Notes under the pieces: generated by a model | Databases searched by the model: none | Seen by the model: only the letters and a program-made list of their open reading frames with translations | What the model was told of the DNA's origin: nothing | Program-made: the position numbers and the translations under genes | Shown: positions 8,014 to 14,635 of the stretch, one piece after another | Layout of the letters: every line of letters begins with the position of its first letter | Position numbering within the stretch: position 1 is the first letter of the stretch | NCBI GenBank assembly: GCA_964361075.1 | Contig: CAYHZL010000065.1 | Coordinates: 1 to 16,950, forward strand | Direction of reading: 5' to 3' | DNA length: 16,950 bases | From: CAYHZL01 sp964361075 | GTDB taxonomy: Bacteria > Bacteroidota > Ignavibacteria > UBA10030 > UBA8401

Positions 8014-8044
8014 TTGAAACCTTGTTGTCAAAATCCAAGTCAAA
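8014..8044 (+). promoter_or_regulatory. Predicted ECF-type promoter of the DUF6249/DUF4097 operon
   Basis: TTGAAAC (8014-8020), a 17-nt spacer, then AGTC within CAAGTCAAA (8036-8044). The boxes and spacing match the divergent sigma-gene promoter. It would give a leader of roughly 45 nt before the ATG at 8095, with a Shine-Dalgarno sequence inside it. Confidence 0.65.
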
Positions 8045-8094
8045 CAAATACAAAGCAACATACAAATATAATACAATCATTTACGGAGGTTACT

Positions 8095-8457
8095 ATGGCT
8101 GGAGAAGAAGTTTTGATTCCACTTGTTTTTTTTGGTTCAATGGGAGCAATTGCTTGGAAATTTTTTGATTCGCGACACAAAGAACGCATGACAATTATCG
8201 AAAAAGGACTTGTGAAAGAAGAATTAAAATATTTATACTCATCACATTTCTCATGGAAAACAAATCCATTTGGAGCTTTAAAATATGGAATGCTTGCTGC
8301 GTTTATCGGTTTGGGAATTTTAGTCAGCGCATTCTTTACACCATTTTTTTGGGGAAACCAAGAGCAGTTCACAACCGGAATTGTTTTCTTATTCGGCGGC
8401 ATCGGGCTTATTCTTTTTTATGCGCTTGCTGCTAAAAAAGAAAAACAACAAGAATGA
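8095..8457 (+). CDS. DUF6249-like small inner-membrane protein
   Basis: A 120-residue protein with hydrophobic helices at about 5-22, 65-84 and 92-111. The first helix is followed by a charged segment RHKERMTIIEKG (27-38), the hallmark of the DUF6249 group, and the protein ends in a Lys/Glu tail. I chose the ATG at 8095 because GGAGG lies 5 nt upstream (8085-8089); the frame extends to an ATG at 8011, but that would place the start upstream of the predicted promoter. Its molecular function is unknown. Genes of this type are often found beside ECF sigma factors in Bacteroidota, and here it is divergent from one under a matching promoter, suggesting an envelope-stress or feedback role (inference). 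Confidence 0.85.
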   Translation: MAGEEVLIPLVFFGSMGAIAWKFFDSRHKERMTIIEKGLVKEELKYLYSSHFSWKTNPFGALKYGMLAAFIGLGILVSAFFTPFFWGNQEQFTTGIVFLFGGIGLILFYALAAKKEKQQE

Positions 8458-8486
8458 TTTATTCAACATACAAAGGAAACTACTAA

Positions 8487-9110
8487 ATGAAATTATTCAC
8501 TTTAGTTTTTGCATACTTACTGATCACGCATCCACTTTCTGCCCAGAAACAAATACTTTCTGTTGCACTCGCACCTTCAGCTATTATTAAATTAATTGAT
8601 TTAGAAGGAGAAATCACGTTAATCAATTCGCAAACTGATTCGCTTGTAGCAACAACAGAATATTCTATAGAAGGAAGTACCATCGGCTACTCAAACCAAA
8701 AATCTCGCGGTACATACGAACTAATCATTCAGCACGATAGTAATTGTGTCGTTTTGAAACCGAAGAAACGTAAGGACGCTGTGAGTATTGGAATTTCGTA
8801 TTGGACAGAAAATATTAAAACAACTATTGCTATACCTGCCCGTGCCGATGTTAGAGTCAGTAATAATAATGCAAACCTTGTAGTAAAAGGATGCTACGAT
8901 TTATTTGATGCGAATGTTGAACAGGGAAAGATAACTTTACAACTATCGCAAAAAAAAATTCGGCGGCTTGTTTGCAATGTTAGGAAAGGTTCGATAACCG
9001 TTGGAGAGCATGAATACAAAGAGGATTTTTCATTTACCGGCGAAGGCAATTCAATCTATACAATTGCAAATAAAAAAGGAGACGTTGTAATTAATTTGCT
9101 GGGTGAATAG
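8487..9110 (+). CDS. Secreted DUF4097-like (putative adhesin, beta-solenoid) protein
   Basis: A 207-residue exported protein. Residues 1-19 are a signal peptide (MKLFTLVFAYLLITHPLSA). The mature part is all-beta in character, with repeating short strands such as GEITLINSQT, ADVRVSNNNANLVVKG, GKITLQLSQKK and KGSITVGEHEYKED, as in DUF4097 beta-solenoids, where each turn reads as a G-x-hydrophobic-x-hydrophobic unit. It starts 29 nt after the DUF6249-like gene with AAAGGAAA about 10 nt before the ATG, so it is the second gene of that operon and a predicted target of the ECF sigma factor. The bidirectional terminator at 9144-9184 ends the unit. Family assignment is by pattern only; a simple hypothetical secreted protein is the alternative. 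Confidence 0.72.
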   Translation: MKLFTLVFAYLLITHPLSAQKQILSVALAPSAIIKLIDLEGEITLINSQTDSLVATTEYSIEGSTIGYSNQKSRGTYELIIQHDSNCVVLKPKKRKDAVSIGISYWTENIKTTIAIPARADVRVSNNNANLVVKGCYDLFDANVEQGKITLQLSQKKIRRLVCNVRKGSITVGEHEYKEDFSFTGEGNSIYTIANKKGDVVINLLGE

Positions 9111-9143
9111 ATTTTTCGTGTTGAAGAAATATTTTGAATGAAC

Positions 9144-9184
9144 AAAAAAAGGTCGGAAGTATATTCCGACCTTTTTATTTTTGA
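9144..9184. terminator. Bidirectional intrinsic terminator
   Basis: The stem GGTCGGAA (9151-9158) pairs with TTCCGACC (9164-9171) around a 5-nt loop. It is preceded by seven A and followed by TTTTTATTTTT, so it works in both directions. It lies between convergent units, the DUF4097-like gene on plus and ispG on minus. Confidence 0.93.
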
Positions 9185-9194
9185 TTTTATTTTA

Positions 9195-10325
9195 TCAATT
9201 TTCCGGCTGGAACTTGTGCACTTCTTCAACAATCACATCAACAATTTCATTTTCTTTTATTTTTTTGATCATCACACCTTTGCGATACAAAATGCCAACA
9301 CCTTTTCCTGCCGCAATACCAATATCTGCATCGCTCGCTTCGCCGGGTCCGTTCACAACGCAGCCAAGCACGGCAATTTTTACCGGCTTCTTCACACCTT
9401 CAAGACGTTTTTCCAATTCCGCCATAATTCCAAAAAGATCAATTTCCAAACGCCCGCATGTCGGGCACGCGATGAGTTCAACATTGCGCGAAGCAAGTCC
9501 GAGTGAACGAAGAATTTCTTTTCCCACTTCAACTTCTTTTACCGGTTCATCAGTCAACGAAACGCGAATGGTATCGCCAATTCCTTCTGCAAGCAAAGTG
9601 CCGATTCCAACTGCAGATTTAATTGTTCCAATGCGCATGAGACCGGCTTCGGTAACTCCGAGATGCAGCGGAATATCCGTGCGTTGCGCGATGAGACGAT
9701 ACGCTTCAATCATTAATCGCACGTCGGTTGATTTTACGGAAACAATGACATCGCGGAAATTAAACTCATCGCAAATTCCGATGTGGCGCATTGCGCTTTC
9801 ATACAGCGCTTCAGCCGTTGGGTAACCGAACTTTTCAAGAATATCTTCTTCAAGCGAACCGGAATTGACTCCGATACGAATCGGAATTCCTTTTTCTTTC
9901 GCCGCACTTAAAACTTGATGGATGCGATCTTTCGATCCGATGTTGCCGGGATTGATTCGAACTTTTGCAACACCGGCTTCGATTGCTTTCAATGCGAAAA
10001 TATGATTGAAGTGAATATCGGCAACAATCGGCAATGGTGATTGACGAACTATTTCTGCCATTGCCTCTGCCGCTTCTTTATCGTTCACTGTTACACGCAC
10101 GATATCGCAGCCCGCCTCATGCGCATCAACAATTTGCTTTACCGTGCCTTTCACATCATCCGTTTTGGATTTCGTCATCGTTTGCACAGAAATCGGTGCG
10201 CCGCCGCCAACTTTTATTCCGCCAATATTGACTTGACGTGTATGTCTTCGAACGCCGACTTTATACGTTTGATGCTGTCCGTTTTTTTCTTGTGAAGGTT
10301 GAATTACAGGTAAAATATTTTCCAT
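9195..10325 (-). CDS. ispG: 4-hydroxy-3-methylbut-2-en-1-yl diphosphate synthase (GcpE)
   Basis: IspG converts 2-C-methyl-D-erythritol 2,4-cyclodiphosphate to HMBPP in the MEP isoprenoid pathway using a [4Fe-4S] cluster. The 376-residue protein shows the TIM-barrel part (about 25-265: TRQVNIGG, SVQTMTKSKTDDV, VADIHFN, KVRINPGNIG, VNSGSLE, HLGVTEAG) followed by the cluster domain. Cluster ligands are C287 and C290 (CPTCGR) and C322 (GCVVNGPGEA), with the conserved Glu at about 329. It lacks the large insertion found in plant and chlamydial forms. The first 25 residues are a non-conserved extension with no alternative Met, and the ribosome site is weak. No MEP-pathway neighbours are present, so it is probably monocistronic. 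Confidence 0.97.
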   Translation of the reverse strand: MENILPVIQPSQEKNGQHQTYKVGVRRHTRQVNIGGIKVGGGAPISVQTMTKSKTDDVKGTVKQIVDAHEAGCDIVRVTVNDKEAAEAMAEIVRQSPLPIVADIHFNHIFALKAIEAGVAKVRINPGNIGSKDRIHQVLSAAKEKGIPIRIGVNSGSLEEDILEKFGYPTAEALYESAMRHIGICDEFNFRDVIVSVKSTDVRLMIEAYRLIAQRTDIPLHLGVTEAGLMRIGTIKSAVGIGTLLAEGIGDTIRVSLTDEPVKEVEVGKEILRSLGLASRNVELIACPTCGRLEIDLFGIMAELEKRLEGVKKPVKIAVLGCVVNGPGEASDADIGIAAGKGVGILYRKGVMIKKIKENEIVDVIVEEVHKFQPEN

Positions 10326-10370
10326 AATTTTTTATGAACGCTGAATTGCAGAGTCAATTATACTTTTAGT

Positions 10371-10551
10371 GTAACTACACAGCGTAAATGTTGATTCAAA
10401 AAATCCCCCTTTTTCCCCCTTTTCAAGTCCCGAAGGGATGCCCTTGGCAGGGGATTTCCACGCTCTTATTCCCCCTTACAAAGGGGGCAAGGGGGATTTC
10501 TTTATTTTCTTAGGAAATACTGAAATTACAAAAAACACGCTGTGTAGTTAC
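10371..10551. mobile_element. 181-bp MITE-like element, family C, with 15-bp terminal inverted repeats and 8-bp target-site duplication
   Basis: The termini are GTAACTACACAGCGT (10371-10385) and its exact complement (10537-10551). They are flanked directly by identical CTTTTAGT at 10363-10370 and 10552-10559, a clean 8-bp target duplication. The interior holds a second inverted pair of C-rich and G-rich tracts (AATCCCCC near 10402 and GGGGGATT near 10492) and the hairpin module AAGTCCCGAAGGGATG at 10425-10440. No ORF is present. It would be moved by a transposase encoded elsewhere. It inserted at the 3' end of the GxxExxY-family remnant. Confidence 0.9.
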
Positions 10552-10777
10552 CTTTTAGTTTATTTACTTTTCTACGAATTCCATCTTTGAGTACAGGAAC
10601 ATTAAAGTTTAACAAAAGCCCTAATCGTTTATCCGCCAGCTTTAGGTATGTTACTAATTGCACTTCGTGAACTGGAAGTAAAATTTCTACCGCTTTCAGC
10701 TCAACAACAATTTCTTTGTCAACAAGAATATCAATAAAAAAATCTCTGCGATTCCGTGTCTCAGCGTTCCTATCAAT
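10526..10777 (-). pseudogene. C-terminal fragment of a GxxExxY-family protein
   Basis: Minus-strand frame from just after a stop at 10780-10778 to TAA at 10528-10526. The translation includes RRDFFIDILVDKEIVVELK, then an HEVQLVTYLKLA stretch, LGLLLNFNVPVLKDGIRR and VNKLKG, matching the conserved C-terminal half of GxxExxY proteins (proposed PD-(D/E)XK-like fold). The N-terminal half with the naming motif and any start codon is absent, because the rhomboid gene ends at 10773. The last codons and the stop are supplied by the family C element, whose insertion point is at the end of the conserved region. It is most likely a decaying remnant. Confidence 0.8.
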
Positions 10778-11690
10778 TCAGTTTCTTACTCGCTTCAAAC
10801 AACAACCGCTTTTCTTCTTCTGTCAAGCTCTGGTATCCGGCTCGGCTAATCTTGTCGAGAATTTCGTCAATCTGCTGCTGCATTGCGCGTTGGTCTTTAT
10901 TTTTTTCATGACCACGAATATCATAAACATGTGCGTCAGAAATATCCTGATGTTCGCCGCGGCGAATTTCCGATTGAGATTGCTGTGTACGACCAAACGT
11001 TGATGTGAAAATATTTGTTGTGCTGCTTTTTCCTTTGAGAAAGGAAAACTGATATCCATCTGAAAGAATATAGAAAAATGCAACCAGCGCACCGCCGAGA
11101 TGAGCGAAGTGTGCAATACCATCCATGCTGCCGACAGAAAAAATTTCCAGCGCCATGTAGATGAGAACAAAATATTTTGCTTTAATCGGAAGTAAAAAGT
11201 AAATGTAAATTAGTCTATCGGGAAACATCATGCCAAAAGCAATCAACACTCCGTAAATTGCACCGGACGCACCGACAGTTGGACCGACCGAAGCAAACAG
11301 CGGTGCAATCAGCAAATTTGCTAATCCGCCGCCAAGTCCGCAGAGAAGATAAAAAATAAAAAATTTACGTGAACCCCATGTATTCTCTAATTCCATTCCA
11401 AACATCCAGAGCGCGAGCATGTTGAAGAGTAAGTGTGTGAAGCCCGCATGCATAAACATGTACGTGAACAATTGCCAAATCGCAAACCCATGTCCGAGCG
11501 GCATTAATGCAAATCCGCGGTAGAACAATTCCTCCAACGGAAAATCTCCGATGTGGAAATTTGAAAGGAACATCATACCAAGAAAAACAGCCACGTTTGA
11601 TACCATCAACGCTTTGATTACGGGCGGGAAAAATTGAAATCCGCCGAATGGACTTGGACGATAGGAATTTCCGTAACGATTGTATGCCAT
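10773..11690 (-). CDS. Rhomboid-family intramembrane serine protease
   Basis: A 305-residue protein with six predicted transmembrane helices in the first 215 residues. The catalytic dyad is clear: Ser142 in VGASGAIYG and His197 in HFAHLGGA. The conserved HxxxN (H86-N90 in HLLFNMLALW) and the loop region WGSRKF are also present. A hydrophilic tail of about 90 residues follows, ending in a charged helical motif (about 270-303, with SLTEEEKRLLFEASKKLN) often seen in rhomboids of this group. It cleaves transmembrane substrates within the bilayer; the substrates here are unknown. It starts 4 nt after the zinc-finger gene and is the last gene of the pgk transcript. Confidence 0.94.
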   Translation of the reverse strand: MAYNRYGNSYRPSPFGGFQFFPPVIKALMVSNVAVFLGMMFLSNFHIGDFPLEELFYRGFALMPLGHGFAIWQLFTYMFMHAGFTHLLFNMLALWMFGMELENTWGSRKFFIFYLLCGLGGGLANLLIAPLFASVGPTVGASGAIYGVLIAFGMMFPDRLIYIYFLLPIKAKYFVLIYMALEIFSVGSMDGIAHFAHLGGALVAFFYILSDGYQFSFLKGKSSTTNIFTSTFGRTQQSQSEIRRGEHQDISDAHVYDIRGHEKNKDQRAMQQQIDEILDKISRAGYQSLTEEEKRLLFEASKKLN

Positions 11691-11693
11691 AGT

Positions 11694-11927
11694 TTATTCT
11701 TGATAAAGTAACACTTTGCCAATTTCTTTTAGTGCATTTTTTTTTGATTGCAAATTTTCACGGACCTTTTCCAAATACCTCATTGTATTCCGATCGTAGT
11801 ATCTTTCACCGCAATTTTGACAAACAGGAGTAGTGATCGGAACATATACAATATCGTTCCCGCTTCGAACGGTTTCCTGTACATCTCCAACTCTAATAGC
11901 ATCACTATGACAGATCACACACTTCAT
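11694..11927 (-). CDS. YgiT-type (MqsA N-terminal-like) zinc-finger protein, probable antitoxin
   Basis: A 77-residue protein with two CxxC knuckles, C3/C6 (MKCVICHSD) and C36/C39 (VCQNCGERYYD), the pattern of the YgiT/MqsA N-terminal zinc domain. A Lys-rich helix follows (about 46-72). The DNA-binding helix-turn-helix domain of full MqsA is absent. The start codon overlaps the stop of the DUF4258 gene (ATGA at 11927-11924), with AGGAGG just upstream inside that gene, so the pair is translationally coupled. This short form is commonly paired with DUF4258 proteins as a putative type II toxin-antitoxin system, with toxin first. Confidence 0.85.
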   Translation of the reverse strand: MKCVICHSDAIRVGDVQETVRSGNDIVYVPITTPVCQNCGERYYDRNTMRYLEKVRENLQSKKNALKEIGKVLLYQE

Positions 11928-12250
11928 TGTTTCCTCCTTTGTTTGTAATCAATCCACCATTCAGGATTTGGGTGATACGCTGTAATCACAACGACTTCTT
12001 CATAATTGTTGCCGATCCCGCAAACAATGTGCAAAGGACGCTGTGCAGAGGTAATGCCAAATAATAAACAACTTGGGTATGGCTTATCGTTTGGATACTC
12101 TTCAATAATTTCTGCCGAGAGCACTGCTTCAAAAATCTCCGAGTCTGATATGACTCCAAACTCTTCAGATTCCATTTCCTCTTTCGAATGTGTGGTATAA
12201 AATACAAAATTATTCCGAAAAGCATTCCGTATTTTCTCCACATCAAACAT
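11924..12250 (-). CDS. DUF4258 protein, probable toxin (RelE/MqsR-like fold)
   Basis: A 108-residue protein with the DUF4258 signature: His21 in YTTHSKEEM, EIIEEYPNDKPYPSCLLFG (47-65), RPLHIVCGIG (71-80) and VVITAYHPNPEWW (87-99). Related small proteins are thought to act as ribonuclease-type toxins; activity is not shown by the sequence. It starts 3 nt after the pgk stop codon, and a GGAGA inside the last pgk codons can serve as its ribosome site. It overlaps the zinc-finger gene by four bases. It therefore appears to be transcribed from the pgk promoter unless a local promoter lies within pgk. Confidence 0.85.
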   Translation of the reverse strand: MFDVEKIRNAFRNNFVFYTTHSKEEMESEEFGVISDSEIFEAVLSAEIIEEYPNDKPYPSCLLFGITSAQRPLHIVCGIGNNYEEVVVITAYHPNPEWWIDYKQRRKQ

Positions 12251-12253
12251 TAT

Positions 12254-13453
12254 TTACATTTTCTCCGTCAACGCCGCAACGCCGGGCAATACTTTGCCTT
12301 CGAGAAATTCGAGCGAAGCGCCGCCGCCTGTGGAAACGTGCGATACTTGTTTTTCCAAACCTGCTTGCGTAATTGCCGCAGCAGAATCACCACCGCCGAT
12401 AATTGTTTTTGCACCAGCTTTGGTTGCTTCTACTAACGCCGTGGCAATTGCATTTGTTCCAATTGCAAAATTCGGCATTTCAAACACGCCCATCGGTCCG
12501 TTCCACACGACTGTCTTTGATTTTTTAATTTCCGAAGAAAAGAGTGCGATAGTTTCTGTGCCGATATCGAGCGATTGCCAGTTTGCAGGAATTTCATTTT
12601 GCTTTACAGTTTTGCGTTGCGCATCATTTTTGAAATCATCCGCGATGACGCAATCGACAGGCAGCAACAATTTAATTTTTTTCTTTTCGGCTTCAGCAAG
12701 AATTGTTTTTGCAAGATCGATTTTATCTGCTTCAAGCAACGACTTTCCAATTTCCAATCCTTGCGCTTTGAAAAATGTGTACGCCATGCCGCCGCCGATG
12801 ATGAGCGTATCAACTTTGTTCAGCAAACTCTGAATCACATCAATCTTGCCGGAAATTTTCGAGCCGCCAAGAATTGCTGTAAACGGTCGCGCCGGATGTT
12901 CAATTGCATTACCAAGATAATCTAATTCCTTTTGCATTAAATAGCCGGCAACGCATGGTGAAATAAATTTCGTAATACCTTCGGTAGAAGCGTGAGCGCG
13001 GTGCGCAGTACCGAATGCATCGTTCACAAACACATCGCCATGTTGTGCCAGCGCTTTTGCAAATTCAACATCGTTTGCCTCTTCCGCATCGCGGAAGCGC
13101 AAATTTTCGAGCAACAACACATCGCCGTTCTTCAATGCGGCAACAGCTTTTTCCGCAACACCTCCAATGCAATCCGAAGCGAACGCAACCGGTTTACCAA
13201 GCAATGTGGAAAGATGATCTGCAACCGGCTTCAAACTAAATTCCGGTTTCACTTTTCCTTTTGGTCTGCCGAGATGGCTCATGAGAATTGCTTTGCCGCC
13301 ATCAGCAATAATTTTTTTTATGGTGGGAAGTGATTCGACAATACGTGTTTCATCGGTGATGTGTTGTTTCTCATCGAGAGGAACATTGAAATCTACACGA
13401 ACAAGCACACGCTTGTCCGCAAGTTGAATATCGTTAATTGTAAGTTTGTTCAT
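12254..13453 (-). CDS. pgk: Phosphoglycerate kinase (functional copy)
   Basis: Pgk transfers phosphate between 1,3-bisphosphoglycerate and ADP in glycolysis and gluconeogenesis. The 399-residue length is normal. N-domain substrate motifs are RVDFNVPLD (19-27) and SHLGRPKG (59-66). ENLRFRDAEE, NDAFGTAHRAHAS and GGSKISGKIDVI follow, and in the C-domain GGGMAYTFFKAQG, WNGPMGVFE and GGGDSAAA mark the nucleotide site. It starts 2 nt after the beta-barrel protein gene, with little Shine-Dalgarno signal, which suggests coupling. Its N-terminus is quite different from that of the dead pgk at 14629-14977, so the two are not a recent duplication. Confidence 0.97.
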   Translation of the reverse strand: MNKLTINDIQLADKRVLVRVDFNVPLDEKQHITDETRIVESLPTIKKIIADGGKAILMSHLGRPKGKVKPEFSLKPVADHLSTLLGKPVAFASDCIGGVAEKAVAALKNGDVLLLENLRFRDAEEANDVEFAKALAQHGDVFVNDAFGTAHRAHASTEGITKFISPCVAGYLMQKELDYLGNAIEHPARPFTAILGGSKISGKIDVIQSLLNKVDTLIIGGGMAYTFFKAQGLEIGKSLLEADKIDLAKTILAEAEKKKIKLLLPVDCVIADDFKNDAQRKTVKQNEIPANWQSLDIGTETIALFSSEIKKSKTVVWNGPMGVFEMPNFAIGTNAIATALVEATKAGAKTIIGGGDSAAAITQAGLEKQVSHVSTGGGASLEFLEGKVLPGVAALTEKM

Positions 13454-13455
13454 AG

Positions 13456-14547
13456 TTAAAATTTATAATAGAATAAAATAATATATGGTTCGAAGTGAAT
13501 TCCTATTCGTAGATTTTTACTGTATGCATAGACAAAACCAAAATCAAAATTTATTGGGTTGCCGTATGATTCTTTTTTGTTTCTTTCACGGTATGATGGT
13601 TGATCCAGATCTAAATAAACCTGACCTAAAATTTTAAATCTGCTCGAAATATCATTCTCTACTGCGAACCACGCTCGAGGCATTGATTTTATTTTATGTA
13701 AAACTACACTCGCTCCAGCATGATATCCCCATCTGCCGTGTTTATCATCTTTTAAAAATGATTTTGTATAACCAAAAAATAACTCTCCCCAAAGATAATA
13801 ATCATCAAAATCTCCGACGCTTTTCCAATTGCTCTCGATGCTGTATACCTGTTGACTGATTCCATTGACATATCTATATCCGTTTGCAATCTTTTCCTCT
13901 ACGTACTGAAACTTTCCTGTCGGTCCAGCAGAATGAAGATGAAATCCAACCGACACTGCATCTTCAGCATCCAATGTCCCCCCTTTATACAATTGGAATT
14001 TCGGACGAATATTTAAATCAGCAAAAAAATACCGCCAATACGAAGATGAAACTTCAATGTTTTCAGTTAATGCTACTCCCCATGAAAGTCCACTGAGATA
14101 TACAGAACCTTTTTCAAGTGTATATCCCGTCGGATCAAAAAAAATATCTAATAACCTCTCTTCACCATAATAGAATTCTTCTTTATCAGTAGTTCCCGGA
14201 AGAGTTTCTCCAGATTCCGTTGTTCGATCTATAGTATTGAGATCAACCGTTAACGCTCCGAGATTGGTTCGCACCATAATCTGTGTATTCGTTTGCAATA
14301 ATACTTCCCCGGTCAATCTGCTTCCATCCTTAAAAAAAATAGTAATCTCTCGAAGTTTAATAGCACTTTTAGAGATTATAACTTCTCCAAAAGAAGTTCT
14401 TATGGTAATACTGGAATCTGTTTCCGTAAGAACTTTGCCGGTAATTTTGTCTCCTGATTTTAATTGAATGGTTTTTTCAGATTGCATTTGAGCAAATGTA
14501 CAATGCAAAAAAAATATATTAATACACACTATGCAAATTATTTTCAT
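13456..14547 (-). CDS. Exported protein with two Sm-like repeats and an outer-membrane beta-barrel
   Basis: A 363-residue protein of no family I recognise by name. Residues 1-19 are a signal peptide ending TFA. Two tandem small beta-barrel (Sm/SH3-like) repeats follow: LKSGDKITGKVLTETDSSI (about 28-46, continuing to about 65) and FKDGSRLTGEVLLQTNTQI (about 71-89, to about 106). Each reads K-D/S-G-x-x-hydrophobic-T-G-x-V. After a Glu/Thr-rich linker, residues about 125-363 look like a transmembrane beta-barrel, rich in alternating aromatics (SVYLSGLSWGVAL, YYLWGELFFGYTKSF, RWGYHAGASVVL) and ending YYKF with a terminal Phe. It sits between the dead pgk and intact pgk, 2 nt before the latter. 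Function is unknown. Confidence 0.78.
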   Translation of the reverse strand: MKIICIVCINIFFLHCTFAQMQSEKTIQLKSGDKITGKVLTETDSSITIRTSFGEVIISKSAIKLREITIFFKDGSRLTGEVLLQTNTQIMVRTNLGALTVDLNTIDRTTESGETLPGTTDKEEFYYGEERLLDIFFDPTGYTLEKGSVYLSGLSWGVALTENIEVSSSYWRYFFADLNIRPKFQLYKGGTLDAEDAVSVGFHLHSAGPTGKFQYVEEKIANGYRYVNGISQQVYSIESNWKSVGDFDDYYLWGELFFGYTKSFLKDDKHGRWGYHAGASVVLHKIKSMPRAWFAVENDISSRFKILGQVYLDLDQPSYRERNKKESYGNPINFDFGFVYAYSKNLRIGIHFEPYIILFYYKF

Positions 14548-14603
14548 CAGCCCACCCTATATGTTGTATGTACTTTCCAAAAAAAACATAAAACTATTTA
14601 CAA

Positions 14604-14635
14604 GAAAAAAAAACTGAACTCGTGCTACGAGATTC
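14604..14635 (-). terminator. Intrinsic terminator at the broken end of the dead pgk
   Basis: On the minus strand GAATCTCGT loops back to ACGAGTTC (one bulge, 3-nt loop, 14635-14616) and is followed by AGTTTTTTTTC. The stem is nearly the same as the core of the gap terminator at 15533-15570. It would stop transcripts coming from gap before they reach the beta-barrel gene and pgk. Confidence 0.75.

Noticed and set aside
8011..8094. 28-residue N-terminal extension of the DUF6249-like protein
   Set aside because: It would start before the predicted promoter -35 box and lacks a ribosome site, while the ATG at 8095 has a well-placed GGAGG.
9181..9825. 214-codon plus-strand frame inside ispG
   Set aside because: It is antisense to the cluster domain of IspG and begins inside the terminator; no coding signal of its own.
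10400..10500. C-rich and G-rich tracts considered as a G-quadruplex or CRISPR-like repeat
   Set aside because: There is one inverted pair within a MITE and no regular spacer-repeat pattern.
12294..12833. 179-codon plus-strand frame inside pgk
   Set aside because: It is antisense to conserved Pgk motifs; the length comes from codon bias of the real gene on the other strand.
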